From: Gautieria morchelliformis
Lineage: Eukaryota; Basidiomycota; Agaricomycetes; Gomphales; Gomphaceae
Reading direction: 5' to 3'
Assembly (NCBI GenBank): GCA_015179125.1
Contig: WHVA01000229.1
Location: 1-64,000, forward strand
Length of the DNA: 64,000 bases
Shown: in pieces, positions 10,977 to 20,607 of the stretch
Numbering within the stretch: position 1 is the first letter of the stretch
Layout: the number at the start of each line of letters is the position of its first letter
Program-made: the position numbers and the translations under genes
The notes under the pieces: generated by a model
Seen by the model: only the letters and a program-made list of their open reading frames with translations
Database searches by the model: none
Told to the model about the DNA's origin: nothing

Positions 10977-12773
10977 CGGTTCCCTCGGCTGAAATCCAGG
11001 TGCTATCAGACATGTATGTGCTTACTACATTGTGTGAGATGCAGAAGAACTTACCTGAACTAGGACTGCAGTCAACTCTGTCACCTTCGCAGCGCTTGGT
11101 ATGTGTGCATGTCCCTTGTCTAATTCCACGATTTACATAGCTTGTTACATAGCACTGCTCATCTATGACACTCTTCTCACATTGCCATCGGAAATCAGAC
11201 ACATTTGGTGCAATACCGTCAAAATCGGCACCATTTTCTATATACTCGCTCGTTACCTACCCGTGGTTTTGTTTCTTGTTGACACATATGCCAATTTATC
11301 TAACATGTCCCCTGAGGTGATTACTAAAGGTTCTCATGTGTAATACCCTTACTGAATTTAATGAGCATCTAGTATGACTTTCTTTCCATGTGAAGAAGCA
11401 ATCTAAAGACTTATATTTTTGAAGGAAATGTAATAATATAGTTCGTCTACGTGATGCTTTGGGTATTCCTGCTCTTATTGGAGTACAGGGTGAGTGATAT
11501 ACCATATATTTCTCATGTAGAATTAATCATTCACGCAATTTACTTGTCTAGGCCTTCTGCTAGCTCGCACTTATGCTATTTCCTCTCAGAATCAAAGAGT
11601 TTTGGATGTTCTTGGATTGCTTACTCTTGCTTCTATTATCGCTCAAGTGGTATGTCTTGTCTAGAATTTGTATAATAGCATATATTTATTCACTGGATAT
11701 AGTACTCCTCTGTCTTGGACAACTGCAATCTCACTAGTTCACAATTTAATACATTGACTTTGTCAGTACTGACTAGGACTTTCTGTTTAGATTTATACTA
11801 ACAAATTCTTCGGGTGTAAGATCTAGGGGTCTGTATTTGCCTGATTTGGCCCTGAATACCTTCACCAGTGGCCATGATCAGTAATGTTACTGTAATCCTT
11901 TTTGACACTGGAGTAGTCACAGTAACCATTCTGAGCTCAATTCAAACCCTGAGGCTTTGGCGAAAAGGTGAGACTTGGGATAAGAAATCTCTCATTAGTC
12001 TAGTGATTTACCAAGGTGAGAATACTGCCATACAACATATTGCTTATATATATGGACATATCACTAATCTACTGGTAAGGCTTTGTCAGATATGGGTGTG
12101 GAATATTATTCCTATGATATTTCATATGTCTGATTTGTATTCAGAGTTGTGCTTACCATTACTATAGCTAATGCTATCGCACCTAAGGTCTTGTTACTTA
12201 TGAACTTGTTAAGCTTTGAGGGCTTACTTGGTGTTCTCTCTCAATTTAGGTGTTAAGGGTATGTAAGGTGTTGATCATGATAATACAATGGCTAATATCA
12301 GCTCCTTCATGATCTAAAGTCCAGCCTTTCTGGCATCTTAAGCTTTTTTCAGAACAGGCATGTTCTCATCAATTTAAGAAGAAAGACATGTGATTGTACT
12401 AACAATGCACATACAGCTTGTCAATAATTATTATCTGCCGCTTTCACCTAACTCTCAAAGAGAGATACAGTCAACTTAACAGCCCCTCATTACCCTCTCT
12501 TTCATTCACCAGCTTCCATGCAGCCAGACAAAGTGTTCACAATGCTATAGTGGCTGAATTTGGGAACCCTCATTTGAGCCAGGAGGATTTTAATGCTGAG
12601 AATTTGGAGGACAATGTGGCTGATAAGGAAGGCCAGGAGTCACCTGAAGAGGCTGGGTCAGCTGGGATAGAGTTGGATGAGTTTCCTCACATGACTGGAT
12701 GTCCTGGAGATGTAGAAATGGCCAGGCAGATCGCCTCCAGTAAGCAGTTAGCATCTCTTTCAGGCACTGCTTA
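10977..12773 (+). pseudogene. DUF6533-like multi-exon membrane protein, unit 1 copy
   Basis: The protein probably spans the membrane several times; its function is unknown. Exon 1 (ATGTCTCAGGCG, 10977) ends at a GTATGT donor. Exon 2 gives MTAVNSVTFAALA. Exon 3 carries the family core YDTLLTLPSEIRHIW followed by an aromatic-rich helix (ILARYLPVVLFL). Later exons read GLLLARTYAISSQNQRVL and FDTGVVTVTILSSIQTLRLW, then an acidic C-terminal tail (12551-12773). The stretch before the third intron is 2 nt shorter than in units 2 and 4, which breaks the frame, so this copy is probably inactive unless spliced differently. Family assignment rests on the YD-LLTLP-E-IW and ARTYA patterns. Confidence 0.65.
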
Positions 12774-13332
12774 ATGGTTCAGTAGGATCTGGAAGAATAG
12801 CAGAGGCTTAATGACAGCATCCAAGCTAATGCATCATAGCTGTGAGTCCAATACAAACTCCCTAGAAGTGCGACATGCAGCAACTTACATCAACCTATCT
12901 TTTTAATCTATTGCAGCCGTTGGAAATTGGTTGCCATAGAAGATGTGGCTATCTGCACACTCAGGCCAACCCATACTGTCAAAAACCCATAGATACATAT
13001 ATATCCCCTGCTGTTTTGAATTTGATTTTGTTCATACTTTGTGTTTGGTAAAAATATTGTTTGTGCTTTTCTGCTGGGAGTCAGTGAACTGTGTGCAGCT
13101 TTGAGTATTGCATCCTGAGGAATATGGGAGGCAAAGGGAAATGAACTGCATGTAGTACGTGCACGTGTGTGTGCCTGGAATACTGATCTGGTGTGAAGTA
13201 GATGTTTGGTTATGCTAGTTTGTAAATGCTATGAAACAGCATGGGGCATACCGTACCATTGTCACATTCTTACGCGTCGAGCCATCTTCCACCATTGACG
13301 TTCTAGTCTTTCCTTCCCATTTTACAACATAT

Positions 13333-14036
13333 AAGATCTGTGACTAAAAGAAGTATTCCCATGCTTGCTTGGGGTTCCCCATACGCCTCTTTCACACTCC
13401 CCGTCATTGGCCCCGAGAAAGTTGTCGTGTTCGGGGATGTGGAAGCGAAGGTCCGCATGCAGGCTGAAGCTACTGGGGGAAAATTAGATGATATCATTGA
13501 TGAGGTAAATATGGTCCTAGTGTGTGTTTGCCACTAGGACAGATTGGGCTGTTAGTTTTATTACCCATCAAGCGGACATCTGAAGAATTTGGCTGGACGT
13601 ATGACTATGAATGGGTTTCTCAGGAGGTGGGGTCAAGAACTACTGGTCAAAATTGTTACCTTCCAACAGCCAGGACCAGGACTTCAACAAAATGAAATTT
13701 TTACCACCACGTACAGGTGCGTAGATCTTCACGTTGCACACGACACCGCTTTGATTTTCACCTGAAGATATCCCATTTTAAAGATTTCCCTGTGAATGTG
13801 ACGGATTTGTTTCGGTCTCAAGCACCGCATACGAACCAAAGAGCCTTGAATCTATGCACAGATGGCTTGGGGAGACCAACCGTCCAGTATATCCTATTGG
13901 ACCGTTGATTTCTCCTGGTTTTGGAGATACTGGACTGTCCGACGTAGCAAAACAAATGGAATTTGCCTGCTCAAACAATGGTGATGAATTTAAAACCAGC
14001 TCAAAAGCTACGGAGAGCGATCTGTTATCTACGTAA
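13333..14036 (+). pseudogene. UDP-glycosyltransferase-like relic
   Basis: Fragments in successive frames resemble basidiomycete family-1 UDP-sugar transferases. PMLAWGSPYASFTLPVIGPE leads to KVRMQAEATGGKLDDIIDEV (13340-13503); YDYEWVSQE lies near 13600; RWLGETNRPVYPIGPLISPG with KQMEFACSNNGDEF lies at 13854-14015. This order matches the N-terminal half of the family up to the linker. The sugar-donor motif is absent. Frameshifts between pieces and loss of the C-terminal half make it a pseudogene. It lies just downstream of unit 1. Confidence 0.6.
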
Positions 14037-14059
14037 GTCATGTCAGCATGAGTTACTAC

Positions 14060-15331
14060 AGAGCCTTGACCACTCTTAATCTCTAGGTCCCCTTCGGAAG
14101 TTTGTGTTGGCCTCGGAGAAAGGAATATATATGGATACTAGTGGATGTGCTTCTGGAGCTTGGCTTGCCTTTCGTAAGCGTCACTATTACTCTCGAGCAC
14201 TTCAGGACTACTGAGTCCCAGTGAGAATCGACCTAGATCCAGGGAGGTCGCAGCGGTTCAGGTCGGTGAAAACCACTGACCCGGTCTGATCATGCTGGAT
14301 CAGAGAAATGATACCACTTTTATCGGTTCATGTCAGTGTAGATCGGATGAATAGAATTTATTATATCTTTTGTTATCGGTTCTGGGAAGATCACATATGT
14401 TACAGTTCAAATATGATGACATCGGTTTGGGCTTTATTTACAAATATTGTAATACTGCTGGGACCAATCCCAGCAGGTCCCCGGGCCCAACCGATCACCT
14501 CAGGTTCCCCGCCCTCAACCAATCCCAACAGGTGCACCATTCTCAACCAATCCCACCCTACCCACCACTCCCGGTACACAAAGAAATATAGTATGCTGGA
14601 AAATGCTAGGAAGGGAGAGGGAAGAGGGACTCGTGTAGGGGATGGAGACGGAACGAGGCGGCGTCATCGGTAAGCGGACAGGTGAGGATGCATGAGTGCG
14701 CCAGGCGTAGGGGGGCCGGTGTGTGCGGTGTCGGGCGAGGGTGAGGGCAAGTGCGAGGGAGTCCTCATCGGGGGCCCAGCAGTTTCTGAGTAGTGTGAAG
14801 ACTTGAGGTTGACTGGGATAGACCTACAAAATTTAAATGTGGATTCAGTGCGGTGAGCTCAAAGTTGATGTCGCTGGGAGATCTGCTCACAAGCATATAT
14901 AGTGAGAAAACCTTAACTGGATGTTGTCAGGGGACACCCTGATTTCCATTTCCAGTTCTGACACCACACCCAGTTCCAACTCCATTTCCGACTCCGCTTC
15001 CAGTTCCGATTCCATCTCCGCCTCCGCTTTCAGAAATGATTCCGCTTCTGGGAGAACTTCCACCAGTTCTGTTCACCTAGCCAGTTCCACTCCAATTTCC
15101 GACTTCCACTCTCGGAACAGTGTCGGAAATCAAGCGACTCGGGTAATAGGTGGCATCAAGGGTCGATCAAGGGTCAGGGAGGTCAGGAGGATGCAGGGTT
15201 GATGGCGGGTGCCAAGTGTTGTCCCTGGCTGCGCAGCGTAGTATAATACGGGCTCGTTGACATCATTTATACATACTTTGGATTTCCCCTTGTCAGTTGT
15301 GTGGTAGTGTGATCTCCACAACCAGCCAGGG
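14060..15331. other. Non-coding stretch with a hexamer-rich segment
   Basis: No family is recognised. From about 14937 to 15110 the sequence repeats TTCCGA/TTCCAG-like hexamers in a C- and T-rich tract that opens a Ser/Asp-rich frame with no credible protein. It may contain the degraded LTR and leader of the gypsy gag that follows: CTCCACA at about 15315-15321 could be the LTR end, but I could not fix its start. Confidence 0.4.
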
Positions 15332-16145
15332 TTGCCCTTACAGCAGAAAAGTCTCTCCCCTAGAGGACCGGCGGTCGTACTGCGCGTTGCATTCGCCATA
15401 GGTGCGTTCGGAATTGGAGACAGCGACTCCGAGATTGCAACCTCTTCCACGCGCACGGTATACGACAGCCCCTCTTCTTACGTCAAGCTCCCAACCCCGG
15501 AAATCCCGTCCCATATTTCCCCTCCTGACATGGATCTGGATGATCGCCTTCGGAATATGGAGGAGGAATTGACACGGAACTGGATGAAGACCGACGCGAT
15601 TGAAACAGCCTTACAAACGATTTTGGCTAAGTTAGATATTCCACAAGGTGGTGGAAATGCAATGCTGGATGGGCCGGATTTCGGAAAAGCGGAACTGGCG
15701 GAGGAGAGGATGTCTGCGAAGTTGGCAAAGGTCAAACCCGCAACTCTTGGGGACTTTGATGGAGATCGGGAGAAGGGACGTGCATTCTTCAACACATGCA
15801 GCATCTACTTCGCAATTGTCGGAGACCTCTTTCCGAACGACCAGGCTTGGATTCACTGGGCATTGTCCTTTTTCAAGTCGGATCGCGCAGCCCATTTTGC
15901 AAACAAGGCGATCCGACATGAAGCAAAGGGCAAGGGGAACTACTTCCGGGACTGGGACGCCTTCGAGAAAACATTTTCCGACCAGTTCTGCCCAAAAAAT
16001 AAGCAGCTCACAGCCCTTACGAAGCTCAAGGGGACCAGCTGGTACCAGGCCAAGGATCTGGTAGATGACTACATTGACCGCTTCCAGGACCTCATTGACC
16101 TTGCGGAGTATGACGACGACAAGACGATTGTCATCAAACAGAATG
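15332..16145 (+). pseudogene. Gypsy gag fragment
   Basis: Ty3/gypsy-type gag. After a Ser/Pro-rich start comes a coiled segment (LDDRLRNMEEELTRNW), then the capsid pattern FNTCSIYFAIVGDLFPND, WIHWALSFFKSDRAAHFA and WDAFEKTFSDQFCPKN...LDKLKGT-like region, all as in Retrotrans_gag domains. The frame is cut at about 16145, where minus-strand LINE sequence begins. No zinc knuckle or pol follows. The true start could be an internal Met near 15530 (MDLDDRL). Confidence 0.75.
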
Positions 16146-16282
16146 GCCGTTGTCAACTCTCGTAAACTTTGATGGAACTGATGGGCAGTGAGTGGTACGG
16201 GCTCTCTAATCCTGTCTTTTAACTCAGCTTCGAGCATCTTTCTGTATTCCCTCCAATCCACCTGTCTATAATTGGGCTTCGG

Positions 16283-17077
16283 TCATTGTATGCTTGCCTT
16301 GACGGATACGTCAATCGTGGTGTCTACGGGCAGGTGGTCGCTTTTTGGTGGTAGATCTTCTGGCACTGTGCTACAGCTAATCATGTTTTCAATGACTGAA
16401 GGCGATGCAAAGACATTATCTGTTCGCGTGTAATTCCCCGTAGCCATCGATCTGAGCGTGGGTACATCCTTAGGTAGCGCCATGTGTAGTCCGTGATCTG
16501 CTACTGTGTCCAAGAGTATTTGCGCCTCGTCTAGATTTGCCCTGGTGAATAGGTGTGCATTGCGCAGCTCGTCCCACACTGGGTGGTGCCTATTGAAATC
16601 CCCGAGCCACACCATGCCCTCTATCTCCCTTTCTTGCGTGGTCCCTTCTGCCACTCTGTGCTGCATATATTTCTGTATGGCTCTTATACTGTTAGAATGG
16701 GCGCAGTCCACGTATGAATTGACTATCAGGACGTCACCCATGTTGGTTTTGATCTTTACTCCCATAACATCTGGCGATCCCATATCGATTGCTCCCCATG
16801 CGCTCGTCGCCATCCTTTTGCTTATCAGCATCATCGATCTCGTTCGCGTCTCTTTGTTGTGGAAGTGTGTTCTGGGGTACACCGAGTACCACTTTGAGTA
16901 CCACTTTGGCGTGGCTCTAGCGTTGCCTAGGAAGTCAATATATGGTTCTTGGATTGCAAGGACATCATATTTTTCAGGTGAGCACTTAGCTAGCATTTCT
17001 ACCGTTGCCGTTAGCAATTTGTTGACGTTCTGTTGTCTGATTCTCAATTTTCGCATTTGTTGGTTTTCTTCGTTCAT
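16283..17077 (-). CDS. LINE AP-like endonuclease domain (partial ORF2)
   Basis: The enzyme nicks target DNA to prime reverse transcription. The 264-residue frame shows exonuclease-endonuclease-phosphatase motifs in order: RQQNVNKL near the start, LAIQEPYID (metal-binding Glu), WLGDFNRHHPVWD (Asp/Asn pair) and KSDHLPVDTTI (catalytic SDH) near the end. A stop follows KASIQ; past it another frame continues with linker-like sequence (VDWREYRKMLEAELKD), so the polyprotein is interrupted. RT is absent. Confidence 0.85.
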   Translation of the reverse strand: MNEENQQMRKLRIRQQNVNKLLTATVEMLAKCSPEKYDVLAIQEPYIDFLGNARATPKWYSKWYSVYPRTHFHNKETRTRSMMLISKRMATSAWGAIDMGSPDVMGVKIKTNMGDVLIVNSYVDCAHSNSIRAIQKYMQHRVAEGTTQEREIEGMVWLGDFNRHHPVWDELRNAHLFTRANLDEAQILLDTVADHGLHMALPKDVPTLRSMATGNYTRTDNVFASPSVIENMISCSTVPEDLPPKSDHLPVDTTIDVSVKASIQ

Positions 17078-17169
17078 CCTTGGCGTGTGTTGTTGTCATT
17101 TCCGTCTTGCTGTACTGTTTGTGTCCTCTCGCGGCTGACCCCGATTCCGTAGTCATCCAGTCTGCTTTG

Positions 17170-17727
17170 TCACCCTTCACCCCGTTCTCTGTCCTGCCAC
17201 CCTTGGTCCATGTGCCCGACTCTTGGGTTCGCGCCTCTTCCTCTCCCGCACGCGTTTCCTCTGCTTTCAATCCTTCCTCTATATCGCGAGTTATCTGGTT
17301 CCGCTTGGGGCCTCTCCCTGCTTCTGCTGTCCGCTTGTCTCGCCGTCCTTCTTTCCATTTCCGTCATTTTCCATCTCCTGTCCTCCTGTTCCCTAAGTTT
17401 TTTTATGAGGTCCCCCACATCGTCTGTTTCCTCCGCCTCTTGGTGTTGTTCCCACGTCCACGGGTCATCGTTGGGAAAGAATTTGTACATGTGTTCTGGA
17501 TCGCTCTTTGCTGCCGCTGCGCATTCTGATCTGAATACCGGGCATGTCCTATCCCATGACGCATGGCCTTTTGCGTCGCAGTTCGTGCATTTGAATTTGC
17601 TCAGATCATCTTCCTGGCATTCGGCTGTCCTGTGCTCTTCTCTGCATGTCCCACACGTGTCTCTGCCACTGCACTCTGCTGCCATATGCCAAGCGTTGTA
17701 TCGCTGACATTTTAGGCACCTTCGTGT
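17170..17727 (-). pseudogene. LINE ORF1 C-terminal zinc-knuckle fragment
   Basis: Three zinc knuckles can be read in one frame: CLKCQRYNAWHMAAEC (near 17710), CGTCREEHRTAEC and CTNCDAKGHASWDRTC, typical of the RNA-binding ORF1 of I/Tad-like LINEs. A charged, Arg/Glu-rich tail follows. The N-terminal part is missing past 17727. The gap to the endonuclease frame fits the usual ORF1-ORF2 order. Confidence 0.8.
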
Positions 17728-18540
17728 AAGCTAGATTGAGACTACTAATTGTCTCTTAGTCCATGTCCAGCAAGTCTAACACAACCGTGCGTCCCAAGCT
17801 TACCAACGCCGCCTCCAACATGTGTTTCCTCAGGCTACAGGATGGATCCTGACACACTGTGGGTAGAATAGTGTTATGGAAGCATTGGTGCAAGGGATAC
17901 CAATGTACATTCATGTCCACTGTTGCGTGTACATTATAGTTACACTGTGGGTAGGGGAACCACTGAAAACCTATTGTTTCAACCATTGAAATTTCAGTGA
18001 TTAAATCACTGCATTCTGTGAATAATCCACTGAGTTTCCATGATAAATCCACTGAATTGTTTTCAGCAGAAAAGTGTTCATACCCGTGATTTTATTTCAG
18101 GACACATCTCATGTAATTTCAGTGCTTTATTATGGTATTTCAATGTTTAGACCATTGGTATTAAGTAGTAATCTCACACAAATCCAGTGTATATATCATG
18201 GGCACTATAATGAGTTATCACTGAGGTTTAATGGGGTAATCATGGAATGTCGGGCCAAATACACCAATAACTCAGCGTAACAAGAGTGGAAATACCCATG
18301 AGTGGCTCCTGAGTGGCTCCTCACATTCCACTCGTGCCCTCTGCTCACCAGACACCTACCTTCCACAGTCAGTTATGGTCGTGAACTTGCCCTATGGCTC
18401 TACTTGAATGATGCTTTGTTATGAACGTGGAATCCTTCACCTCCTGTGCTGTTGATAATCGAGCGAGAGCTGCCTATTTCAACTACTGAATGTCTTTCAT
18501 AGACCGAGAAAAGAAGCTGATAGCGGTGAAGATGCAGGGT
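17728..18540. other. Unassigned sequence
   Basis: AT-rich stretch with repeated CACTGA / TCAGTG words (about 17900-18240). No frame resembles a known protein, and no RNA gene is seen. Confidence 0.3.
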
Positions 18541-18835
18541 ATATTGTCATGGACCGGCTGTACCGCCTACAAGATAATCCTTTAAATTTAAAGTGTTGGG
18601 GATTGGATCAATTTTATACGCCAATTGCTTCAGGTAATTAATTGTCAAAGGTCGGCGGTTTGAATCAGGAGTTTACACTACTATTTTTAGGGCCTGGTCT
18701 TCCTCCACGGACACAAATATTGCAGGTGTCTCATATCCCCTAGTAGATGAAACATGGTCACCCACCTTCATGATGGATATTGGGCTTGCTCCCCCACAAA
18801 CTCATTTATCCCCTGTCGATTTTCTGGTGAAATAT
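18541..18835 (+). pseudogene. Exon fragments of an unrecognised gene
   Basis: A clean frame MDRLYRLQDNPLNLKCWGLD, then FYTPIAS, ends at a GTAATT donor near 18633. After an ACTATTTTTAG acceptor (about 18690) a matching frame resumes with PGLPPRTQILQV. A frameshift leads to YPLVDETWSPTFMMDIGLAP and LSPVDFLVKYYHL. Codon flow and splice signals suggest a former gene, but I do not recognise the family. A stop and a frameshift show decay. Confidence 0.4.
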
Positions 18836-19884
18836 TATCATCTCGATTTATGAAGGGCTGTGAGCTTATGGGTCAGTGCACTTGAATGCCCATCATGTGC
18901 CGAACAAATTTCTGGTTTACGCGGATGATCGAAAAACACTGTGCTTCTCTCTGCATCTCGCCCTTGAGTTTCTTCCATGCTTCCAGATACATTCATTGGG
19001 TCTCTAAGCCCTGATACCCATTTGATGAACCTTACATTCACTTTCGCAGATGCACGGGCTAGTTCAGATTCTGACATACTGTTTGTTTCATCCGGATTTG
19101 AAATGCCGGATGCTAACACTCCATATATAGACACCCAAAGCAGTGTCATTTCTTCTGTCAGCAAAGTTCCATTGAAAGGTTCTCCAAACCTGAGGGGGAG
19201 GCCGGTTCTGAGGAAGCCATTTCTGAGGAGGAAATGCACAGCGTCAGAGTTGTTAGTCATGCAACACGGGCCTTAGTCTTTGTGGTGGACCTCAAACGCC
19301 TTGCCCGAATGTTGCGTCAGGCATGGTGTATTTTTTTGTCTATTCTGTCATACGGCTCGGGTTGTGATGTTAAGATATGGGTGTAAGGCCCTTGTGAGGA
19401 CATTCTTCGTGGAATGGGAACGCGAGATAGAATCGCATGTTGAGCAAGTCTAGGGTAGCCCCAGACAGGGGAAGGGCACCGAAGGAAGCAAATATTACCG
19501 GGAAAGGGGAAAGGGGAAAGTGGAAAGGGGAGGGGGTAGGATATGGGGGCGCCCACAGATGCAAAGAAGGGCAAGCAATGGAGCATCATTTCGGTCATAA
19601 TATGAGTAATATATCTTGTTCGGGATATCTGTGGAACATCTCACAAGAGCCAATATTCTAGGTCACTCGGTCTCAAAGCTGTTGCAGCGTATTCAGAAGT
19701 AGAAATTTCCGGACCTCTATTTTATTCCATCACAATTAATCTATTTTCCATACTCGAACACATCAGTGTTCAGTGTTACTGGTGATTGAATTCATCCACA
19801 TCCCGATTGGGCTCATTCCCAGCAAGTAATAATATGAGTGTAAAAGGATACTTATTGGTCACTCAAAATTTAGAGTGAAGCGCG
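18836..19884. other. Unassigned sequence
   Basis: Open frames exist on both strands at about 18838-19276, but neither shows a recognisable motif and they overlap. A purine-rich GGGAAAGGGG tract lies at 19500-19540. I cannot support a gene here. Confidence 0.3.
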
Positions 19885-20110
19885 GTGAGTTTAGGAGCTT
19901 TTGGCACATCTGCGTATACTCATGCGCATCCAGACTGTATGGTGCTCGCATGGAGTATAAATATATGCTATGCTATGGGTGTGATGGGAATATCAGTGTC
20001 CATCATGATAGGGTACATCATGCTCTCAATTTAATGCGATGTTGGGCTCCATCCAGGCCAAACATTTCTGATACTCATGAGCATCACAATAGGGTCTTGT
20101 GTACTTGCGT
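19885..20110 (+). repeat. Repeat Z, copy 1
   Basis: It matches 47510-47735 in inverted orientation (shared words CATCCAGACTGTA and ATATCAGTGTCCATCATGAT). It lies downstream of unit 2, as the other copy lies downstream of unit 4, both pointing back toward the unit. Z is therefore probably part of the original duplicated segment. Confidence 0.65.
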
Positions 20111-20607
20111 CTGACAGGTTGTTCAAGGGGCTCATGGGTTCATGGCATTCCCACTGGGTTTTTTATTGCTATGAGCTGCCAGCCCCTGATCCTGCCCTGG
20201 ATTTTCTCTAGAGTACATGTATTCCTTGGGCTTCCACGTAGTGTACTTGTCATTCTACCGAATGTCTATGCACTCTCTTTTTGGCAGGCAGGCGTCTTGC
20301 CAGATGCCGGCCGTTATACATAAACCACTCACAAACACGCAAGGCCCCCGAAGGCCACCACAATTCAAATAAACTATGAAGAAAGTCAAATTTGAAATGT
20401 CACAGAATATATATGTATCTCTGGGTTTTTGATGGTATGGGTTGGGAAGAGTGAGCAGATAGCCACATAAGTTGCTGCATGTTACTCTGCTAGTGGGTCT
20501 GTATTGGAATTGTGGCTATGATGCATTAGCTTGGATGCTATGATTATGCCTCTGCCATACTTCCAGATCCTACTGAACCATTAACCTGTGCCTGAAAGAG
20601 ACACTAA

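Larger units (their letters stand above)
9480..13285 (+). repeat. DUF6533 unit 1 (segmental duplication)
   Basis: This block recurs in 20340-28350 (-), 28480-31929 (-) and 42000-47170 (+). It begins with conserved upstream sequence (ACAGCTCTACATCACCGTC near 9520), includes the gene, and runs through a conserved 3' flank that ends near 13285 (CATACCGTACCATTGTCAC). The other copies share intron positions and flanks, so whole genomic segments, not cDNAs, were duplicated. Confidence 0.85.
16146..17727 (-). mobile_element. LINE fragment: ORF1 end and endonuclease
   Basis: Inverted relative to the LINE at the window start. It keeps ORF1 zinc knuckles and the complete endonuclease and stops before RT. 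Ordinary LINE copies lose the 5' end, whereas this one lacks the 3' end, so deletion or rearrangement truncated it. Its RT-proximal border is fused to gypsy gag near 16145. Confidence 0.8.

Noticed and set aside
18838..19276. Opposite-strand frames of 140 and 99 codons
   Set aside because: They overlap each other, show no motif and lie in degraded sequence.
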